NCBI GenBank assembly: GCA_019348265.1
Contig: JAHWJV010000045.1
Coordinates: 1-13,585 of the forward strand
Length of the DNA: 13,585 nucleotides
Direction: 5' to 3'
From: Gemmatimonadota bacterium
GTDB lineage: Bacteria > Gemmatimonadota > Gemmatimonadetes > Longimicrobiales > Longimicrobiaceae
Part shown: piece by piece, positions 8,829-13,585 of the stretch
Position numbering within the stretch: the stretch's first letter is position 1
Layout: the number at the start of each line of letters is the position of its first letter
Notes under the pieces: model-generated
Database searches by the model: none
What the model saw: only the letters and a program-made list of their open reading frames with translations
Told to the model about the DNA's origin: nothing
Position numbers and translations under genes: made by a program

Positions 8829-9830
8829 TCACCGCGCCAGCACCGGCTGCTGCATCGCGCGGTAGAAGTCCGCCATGATCGCGTTCCGATCGAAGTTCTC
8901 CCAGAGCACGATCGTGCGTGGGTTGCCGGGCCGCTCCACCCATCTCCCGTTCACCAGCGTCGGCGCGGGGATGCGGACGGCCCGGGCCCACGCGGGGTTC
9001 TTCACGATCGCCACGGCGGCCATGTCGAAGAGCGCGCGAGACGGCGGGGTGCCGTGCAGCTCGATGTTCTCGAACAGGTTCACCGAGTAGTCCCCGAAGG
9101 TCCTGAACTCACCGCCGTTCCGGCCGATCACCGGCGTATCGACGCGTGGTCCCGTCCCCGGCATCCTCGCGCGGATCTCCTCCAGCGATGCCCGCACCGC
9201 GTCGGTGCCGGACGGCTTCCCGTAGCGAACCAGCGCGATCTCGAAGGGGACGTCGGTGTCGAGGACGTAGTTCAGCGCCCCCAGGTCGTTGTCCTGGTTG
9301 TACTCGCCGGGGTCGGGGTAGTTGGAGCCGAGCCAGACGATCCGCACCTTGGAGGCGATGGACGGGTCCTTCTTCAGCGCCAGCGCTACGTTGGTCAGCT
9401 TCCCCACCGGCAGCAGGATCAGCGGCGCGGCGCCGGACTCGTGCGCTTCCCGGATGATCAGGTCCACGGCGGCGGCGCCGTCGAAGTCCGGCCGGTCGAG
9501 GTGCGGCGCGATCTCCTCGAAGGAGCCGTTCGCGCCGCGAATCACTCGGAAGCGTCGCTCCAGGCTGCTCAGCCTGACGACCCGCTCCGCCTCCTCCGCC
9601 TGCTTCTCCACGTCCCCGCCGTTGCGCGTGCGGTTGACCGTGATCCCCTCCACGTCGAACGCGTCCCCGCTGAACAACGTGTAGGCGATGGCGTGCTGGT
9701 CGTCCACCTCGTTGTTCGCGTCCGTGTCCAGCAGGACCCGGGTCTGCTGCATGCGTACGCCCGAGAAGGTCGCGCACGCGGTCGAGAGCAGGACGAGACA
9801 GACTGCGAAGGTGTTCCTGAGGCTTTTCAC
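8829..9830 (-). CDS. Exported nucleoside hydrolase-like lipoprotein (IUNH superfamily, variant motifs)
   Basis: A 333-residue protein of the inosine-uridine nucleoside hydrolase superfamily, whose members hydrolyse the N-glycosidic bond of nucleosides to base plus ribose using Ca2+. It starts with GTG at 9830, placed by an AGGAGG seven bases upstream. The N-terminus is a lipoprotein-like signal with Cys19 in LLSTAC (Ser rather than Leu at -3), so it probably acts in the periplasm or at an outer face. The metal loop is DTDANNEVDD (D35, D37, D43, D44); family members usually have DxDPGxDD, two residues shorter. LTN (145-147) and EYN (176-178) match the family's sugar-binding segments. Near the C-terminus, FDMAAVA (268-274) lies where HDPxAVA is normal, so the usual His is Phe268. 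It follows the sugar importer genes, which fits release of ribose for uptake. The variants mean the substrate may not be a common nucleoside. Confidence 0.85.
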   Translation of the reverse strand: MKSLRNTFAVCLVLLSTACATFSGVRMQQTRVLLDTDANNEVDDQHAIAYTLFSGDAFDVEGITVNRTRNGGDVEKQAEEAERVVRLSSLERRFRVIRGANGSFEEIAPHLDRPDFDGAAAVDLIIREAHESGAAPLILLPVGKLTNVALALKKDPSIASKVRIVWLGSNYPDPGEYNQDNDLGALNYVLDTDVPFEIALVRYGKPSGTDAVRASLEEIRARMPGTGPRVDTPVIGRNGGEFRTFGDYSVNLFENIELHGTPPSRALFDMAAVAIVKNPAWARAVRIPAPTLVNGRWVERPGNPRTIVLWENFDRNAIMADFYRAMQQPVLAR

Positions 9831-10009
9831 GAAGGATCCTCCTGCGTGGGGCGGAAAGGCTGGGCTCGCAACGCTGCTGCCTGCCGAAGGATGCGTTTCC
9901 GTTCGGCTGCGCCCTGCGCATTGTACGGCTACGGCGGTGACGACGAAAGACGCTCACGCCTGGCCAGCGCCATCCGGTTCGACGTTCCCCGGCGTTCCGG
10001 AGCAGCGTC
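9831..10009 (-). promoter_or_regulatory. 179-base gap before the exported-enzyme genes; possible internal promoter
   Basis: This is the largest gap in the minus-strand cluster and separates the importer genes from the exported enzymes. It holds a TACAAT (9925-9920, minus strand) resembling a -10 box. The region 17 bases upstream, TTTCGT, is a poor -35. Just upstream is an imperfect inverted repeat, GGCGGTGA (9933-9940) against TCACGCC (9954-9960), with one bulged G. It could be a partial terminator, an operator or an RNA fold. Either feature would let the enzymes be expressed differently from the importer. The evidence is weak. Confidence 0.25.
9838..9843 (-). promoter_or_regulatory. Shine-Dalgarno deciding the GTG start of the nucleoside hydrolase
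   Basis: AGGAGG on the minus strand lies seven bases before the GTG at 9830. Its strength and spacing support this non-ATG start, which also yields a complete lipoprotein signal. Confidence 0.8.
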
Positions 10010-11050
10010 TCAGCCGGGCGTCTTTCGCAGCCGCCTCCATACTTCGCCGCGGGGGGCGAAGCGGTGGCGATAGCTGTCCAGGATGACCGCCAGCACGATG
10101 ACCGCGCCGGTGACCACTCGCTTCACCGGCTCCGACGCGCCGATCTGCGCCAGGCCGACCTGGAGCACGGAGATGATCAGCACGCCCAGGAAGCTGTTGA
10201 CGACCGAGCCACGCCCGCCCATTAGGCTCGTTCCGCCGATCACCACCGCAGCTATCGCCGCGAGCTCGATCCCGATGCCGGCGTTCGGGTCGGCCGTCTC
10301 CAGGTACGCCACGCTGAAGACGCCGCCGAGACCCGCGAGCACGCCGACGAGCGCGAAGACGATCATCTTCACCGGGCGCGGATCGATCCCGGAGAGGCGG
10401 ACAGCCTGCTCGTTCGTGCCGATGGCGATCATGTACCGCCCGAAGATGGTACGCGAGAGGGTGACCTGGCCGGCGGCCACCAGCAGGATCGCCAGGAACC
10501 ACGTCGGGGACAGCCCGAGCGCGGTCGGCGCGCCCAGTGGCTGGACGGGCTCGCCGACGTAGAGCGATTGCGACGCCGTGACCAGGTAGGCCGACCCGCG
10601 CGCGATCTCCAGCATCCCGAGCGTCACGATGAAGGAGGGGACCGCCCAGGCGACCGTGACCCACCCGTTGACGATGCCGGCGAGCAGCCCCACGCCGAGC
10701 GCGAGCAGGGCACCCAACCAGAGCGGCAAGCCCCAGCTCGTGAGCGCGACGCCGAGGATCCCGCCGCTGAGCGCGAGCACCGACCCCACGGACAGGTCGA
10801 TCCCGCCGATGACCAGGACCAGCGTCATCCCCACCGCGACCACGGTCAGCGCCGGGATCTGGTTCGCGAGGGTGGTGAAGGTCAACGCGGAGAGGAAGTT
10901 CTCGGAGAGCGCCCCGAACATACCCACCAGGAGGGCGAGCACCAGGACCAGGCCCAGATGCTCGGCGGCCGCGCCCTGGAGATGTCCTCCCATGCGCCCC
11001 GCCAGCGGCGATCGGCCCGGCTCCGCGGTGGTCGTCGTCGGAGGATTCAC
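10010..11050 (-). CDS. rbsC: Ribose-type sugar ABC transporter permease
   Basis: An inner-membrane permease of the BPD_transp_2 (RbsC/XylH/AraH) family, 346 residues from the GTG at 11050. About eight to ten hydrophobic segments are visible, beginning at about residue 31. GGIDLSVGS (82-90), the cytoplasmic GTNEQAVRLSGI loop (211-222) that contacts the ATPase, and AVVIGGTSLMGGRGSV (268-283) are family hallmarks. The frame is open up to 11131, but those codons lie inside the ATPase gene. The GTG at 11050 overlaps the ATPase stop as GTGA and has a GGAG about seven bases upstream, so translational coupling is likely. It should form a homodimer with two ATPase chains. The sugar cannot be told from the permease. 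The symbol is by family resemblance. Confidence 0.9.
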   Translation of the reverse strand: MNPPTTTTAEPGRSPLAGRMGGHLQGAAAEHLGLVLVLALLVGMFGALSENFLSALTFTTLANQIPALTVVAVGMTLVLVIGGIDLSVGSVLALSGGILGVALTSWGLPLWLGALLALGVGLLAGIVNGWVTVAWAVPSFIVTLGMLEIARGSAYLVTASQSLYVGEPVQPLGAPTALGLSPTWFLAILLVAAGQVTLSRTIFGRYMIAIGTNEQAVRLSGIDPRPVKMIVFALVGVLAGLGGVFSVAYLETADPNAGIGIELAAIAAVVIGGTSLMGGRGSVVNSFLGVLIISVLQVGLAQIGASEPVKRVVTGAVIVLAVILDSYRHRFAPRGEVWRRLRKTPG

Positions 11051-12597
11051 GCGGATGCTCCGTGGAGGACCGCGTCGGGGCCCGACAGGTAGTTGCTGAA
11101 CGCAGCGGTCATGATCCGCTCGTGCGTGCACTCGTCCCGCTCGAGCGTGGCCGCCATCTTCCCGGCCGACATCACGGCGATCCGGTCGCAGATCGCCAGC
11201 AGCTCCTCCAGCTCACTGGAGACCACCACCAGCGCTTTTCCCGCCGCGGCGAGCTCACCGAGGACGCGGTACACCATCTCCTTCGCCTCCACGTCGATGC
11301 CACGGGTCGGCTCGTCGAACAGGAGCACGTCGACGTCGCGAAGCAGCCAGCGTCCGATCAGCACCTTCTGCTGGTTGCCGCCGCTGAGCTCTCGAACGGG
11401 CTGCTCGACGGAGCTGCAGCGTACCGCCATCGCGTCGCGCGACTGCTCGGCGACTCCTCTTTCGGCCTCCAGGTCCAGCCATCCGCCCCGGTGCGTCATC
11501 GCGCTCAACCGCGCCAGCGTCGCGTTCACCCGGACCGGCTCCTGGAGCAGGAGGCCCTGCTCCTTGCGATCCTCGGGGACCATGCCGATCCCCGCGCGGA
11601 CTGCGTCGCTCGGCTGCTCGATCTTGACGCGCCGCGGCGGGTCGCCGACCAGGACGCGTCCCGCGTCCGGCGCGTCGGCGCCGAACACCGCGCGCAGCAG
11701 CTCCGTGCGTCCGGAGCCGACCAGACCGGCAACTCCCAGGATCTCTCCACGGCGGACGGTGAAGCTGACGTTGTCGACCAGCTCTCCTCGGCTCAGGCCC
11801 TCCACCGTCAGCGCAACCGCACCCGGGGCCGCCCGCTCGCGCGACATCGCGCGTGCGACCTCCCGCCCGACCATCAGCTGCAGCGCCCGTGCGGTGGGCA
11901 GCTCCGCGGTGGGCCCGGTATGAACTACCCGGCCGTCCCGGAGCACGGTCGTCCGGTCCGCGATGCGCTGGATCTCCTCCATCCGGTGGCTCACGTACAC
12001 GAGGGCGACCCCCGCTCGCCGCAGCCGATCGATCTCGCCGAACAACGTCTCGATCTCTGGGCTGGTGAGGGCGGCGGTCGGCTCGTCCAGGATCAGCATG
12101 CGGCAGGGGTGGGCGAGCGCCTTCGCAATCTCCACCAGCTGCTGGTGCCCGACCCCCAGCCCGCCCACCACGGTCCACGGGTCGAGGCCGTCCAGCCCCA
12201 CCGTGGCGAGCGCCGCGCGGGCCGCTGCCTCCAGCCGGGGGCGGTCCAGCATACCGAACCGGGACGGCAGCCGGGGGAGGAAGAGGTTCTCCGCCACGGA
12301 CAGGGTGGCGATGAGATTGAGCTCCTGCGGGATGAGGTGGACGCCGAGCCGCTCGGCCTCGCGCTTCCCCCGCGGCGCGTAGGCCGCGCCCTCCAGCTCC
12401 ATCTCGCCCGTGTCCGCCTGGTCGATGCCGCAGATCAGGCGCGCCAGGGTAGACTTACCCGCCCCGTTCGCCCCTACGAGCGCGTGAACCTCTCCCCCGA
12501 CGAGGTCCAGCTCCACGTCCACGAGCACCGGCGCCGCATAGCTCTTGCCGAGACCGCGGATGCGGAGGAGCGCCGCCGGGTCGCCGGCGCGAGCCAT
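11047..12597 (-). CDS. rbsA: Ribose-type sugar ABC transporter ATP-binding protein (two NBDs)
   Basis: A cytoplasmic ATPase of 516 residues with two fused nucleotide-binding domains, typical of the RbsA/MglA/XylG group (about 500 residues). Domain 1 (about 8-245) has Walker A GANGAGKST near 42-50, a signature variant GVGHQQLVEIAKAL near 148-161, and Walker B MLILDEPTAALT near 167-178. Domain 2 (about 262-510) has GLVGSGRTE in place of Walker A, lacking the lysine as is usual for this group, then LSGGNQQKVLIGRWLL (404-419) and VLLFDEPTRGIDV (424-436). The ATG at 12597 shares one base with the binding-protein stop (TGATG). A GTG one codon upstream, at 12600, is an alternative. No strong Shine-Dalgarno is visible, so coupling to the upstream gene is likely. 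It powers sugar import with the genes on either side. Confidence 0.93.
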   Translation of the reverse strand: MARAGDPAALLRIRGLGKSYAAPVLVDVELDLVGGEVHALVGANGAGKSTLARLICGIDQADTGEMELEGAAYAPRGKREAERLGVHLIPQELNLIATLSVAENLFLPRLPSRFGMLDRPRLEAAARAALATVGLDGLDPWTVVGGLGVGHQQLVEIAKALAHPCRMLILDEPTAALTSPEIETLFGEIDRLRRAGVALVYVSHRMEEIQRIADRTTVLRDGRVVHTGPTAELPTARALQLMVGREVARAMSRERAAPGAVALTVEGLSRGELVDNVSFTVRRGEILGVAGLVGSGRTELLRAVFGADAPDAGRVLVGDPPRRVKIEQPSDAVRAGIGMVPEDRKEQGLLLQEPVRVNATLARLSAMTHRGGWLDLEAERGVAEQSRDAMAVRCSSVEQPVRELSGGNQQKVLIGRWLLRDVDVLLFDEPTRGIDVEAKEMVYRVLGELAAAGKALVVVSSELEELLAICDRIAVMSAGKMAATLERDECTHERIMTAAFSNYLSGPDAVLHGASA

Positions 12598-13550
12598 CAC
12601 CGCGCCGTGCCCGTCACCAGATCCACCGGGGTCTCCCTACCCTCCGGGCGGGCTTCGCCGTCGAGCATCCGGAGGGCGTACTCGATCCCGAAGACGGCGA
12701 GCTGATCGGCGTGCTGATCGGCGGTCGCCAGCACCCGCCCCTCCTGGAGCATCTGCCGGACGGCGGAGATGTTGTCGAACCCCACCACCGCGACCTCTCC
12801 GTCCCTTCCCGCCTGGCGGATCGCGCTGGCGGCTCCGAGGGCCATGTTGTCATTGCTGGCGAGGATCGCCTTGAGCCCCGGGTGCTCGCGCAGGATGGCG
12901 GATGCCACGGTGTTCGCTCGCGACTGCTCCCACTGTGCGCTCTGCACCGCGACGATCTTCATCCCGGCGGCGCGCATCGCGTCCTCGAACCCCAGGCGCC
13001 GCTGCTGCGCGTTGAACGCGGTGGGAATGCCCTCCAGGATCGCGACGGGATCGCCGGGCCGAAGATGCTTCGCCAGCGCTTCGCCGACCATGCGCGCGCC
13101 GGCGCGGTTGTCGGGGCCGACGAACGGGATTTCGACTCCGGCGCGCTCCAGCGTCTGCTCGTCCAGCTTGTTGTCGATGTTGATCACCACCACGCCGGCG
13201 TCGTGCGCCTTCTTCAGCACGGGCACCAGGGCGCGCGAGTCGGCCGGGGCGATCACGATCGCGTCTACGCCGCTGGCCAGCATCTGCTCGACCAGGGCGA
13301 CCTGCTGCGTCAGATCGTTCTCGTCCTTGATGCCATTGACGACGAGGTCGTAGCGCGCGGCGTTCGCTCGCTGATGCTCCCGCGCCCCGTCGGCCATGGT
13401 GACGAAGAACTCGTTCGCGAGCGACTTCATGATCAGCGCGATCCGCGGCTTGCCCTCACCCGCCGCATCTTCCCCTTCCGAAGAGCCGCACCCCGCCGCG
13501 GCCAGGGTGCCGAGGATCGCCAGCAGAGGATACCACTTTCGCATGCTCAT
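12597..13550 (-). CDS. rbsB: Sugar ABC transporter substrate-binding lipoprotein (RbsB-like)
   Basis: A 317-residue periplasmic-binding-protein type I (Peripla_BP_4) lipoprotein, first gene of the importer. The signal peptide ends in a clear lipobox, LAAAGC (Cys21), followed by a Gly/Ser/Glu linker. The mature fold starts at about residue 35. Segments matching ribose-type binding proteins are NEFF (46-49), APADSRAL (101-108), the NIDNKLDE stretch (124-131), SNDNMALGA (232-240), VGFDN (256-260) and ATADQHADQLA (275-285). The Asn, Phe-Phe, Asp and Gln in these segments sit where ribose-binding protein contacts its sugar, which favours a pentose or similar monosaccharide, but the ligand is not certain. 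The ATG at 13550 was chosen; a second ATG at 13544 is possible, and neither has a strong Shine-Dalgarno. Only 35 bases of upstream sequence are in the window, so the promoter is not visible. Confidence 0.92.
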   Translation of the reverse strand: MSMRKWYPLLAILGTLAAAGCGSSEGEDAAGEGKPRIALIMKSLANEFFVTMADGAREHQRANAARYDLVVNGIKDENDLTQQVALVEQMLASGVDAIVIAPADSRALVPVLKKAHDAGVVVINIDNKLDEQTLERAGVEIPFVGPDNRAGARMVGEALAKHLRPGDPVAILEGIPTAFNAQQRRLGFEDAMRAAGMKIVAVQSAQWEQSRANTVASAILREHPGLKAILASNDNMALGAASAIRQAGRDGEVAVVGFDNISAVRQMLQEGRVLATADQHADQLAVFGIEYALRMLDGEARPEGRETPVDLVTGTAR

Positions 13551-13585
13551 TCTCGGACCGGAGCTGAGGTGTAGGAACCGAGGAG

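Noticed and set aside
7637..8878. 413-residue plus-strand frame opposite the PQQ dehydrogenase
   Set aside because: It is the complement of conserved propeller sequence, with low-complexity composition and no signal or domain.
11051..11131. 27-residue N-terminal extension of the permease
   Set aside because: It lies wholly within the ATPase coding region; the GTGA overlap at 11050-11047 with a GGAG upstream gives a normal coupled start.
11062..12705. 547-residue plus-strand open frame opposite the transporter ATPase gene
   Set aside because: It is antisense to a clear rbsA-like gene with full motifs; long antisense frames are expected at this GC content. Its product is Arg/His/Asp/Gln-rich with no domain.

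Overview
The window is a high-GC bacterial segment of 13,585 bases. It holds eight protein genes and no tRNA, rRNA, CRISPR array or recognisable insertion sequence. The GC content, the long open antisense frames, and the mix of secreted FG-GAP, PQQ-dehydrogenase, DUF1080 and GH67-like proteins suggest a heterotrophic, Gram-negative-type bacterium. A Gemmatimonadota, Acidobacteriota or Planctomycetota-like lineage would fit, but this is inference because no marker gene is present.

Layout: (i) Positions 1-142 are extremely C-rich and look like a degraded contig edge. (ii) A monomeric NADP-isocitrate dehydrogenase runs rightward to 2347, and its natural start codon is not readable. (iii) A perfect 12-bp hairpin sits in the short convergent gap at 2348-2439. 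(iv) From 13550 down to 2440, seven genes lie on the minus strand in tight succession: sugar-binding lipoprotein (rbsB-like), double-ATPase (rbsA-like), permease (rbsC-like), exported nucleoside-hydrolase-like lipoprotein, an exported PQQ dehydrogenase with cytochrome c and a C-terminal DUF1080 domain, an exported seven-repeat FG-GAP/VCBS protein, and an exported GH67-like glycoside hydrolase.

The first three minus-strand genes overlap at their stop/start codons (TGATG, GTGA), so they form one translationally coupled ABC importer. After a 179-base gap the four exported proteins follow, with gaps of 61, 71 and 29 bases. The arrangement reads as an outside-in carbohydrate locus: exported enzymes cleave or oxidise glycosides or nucleosides, and the importer takes up a released monosaccharide. 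No kinase, isomerase or regulator lies in the window, so the cytoplasmic fate of the sugar and the regulation are unknown.

The most notable item is the 941-residue fusion. A PQQ propeller that oxidises sugars, a c-type haem domain that could accept the electrons, and a DUF1080 domain (a family linked to 3-keto-disaccharide hydrolysis) are joined in one chain. This suggests an 'oxidise, then cleave the keto-glycoside' enzyme. The neighbouring nucleoside-hydrolase-like protein is also atypical: its metal-binding loop is two residues longer than usual, and a Phe occupies the place where the usual His-Asp motif has its His.
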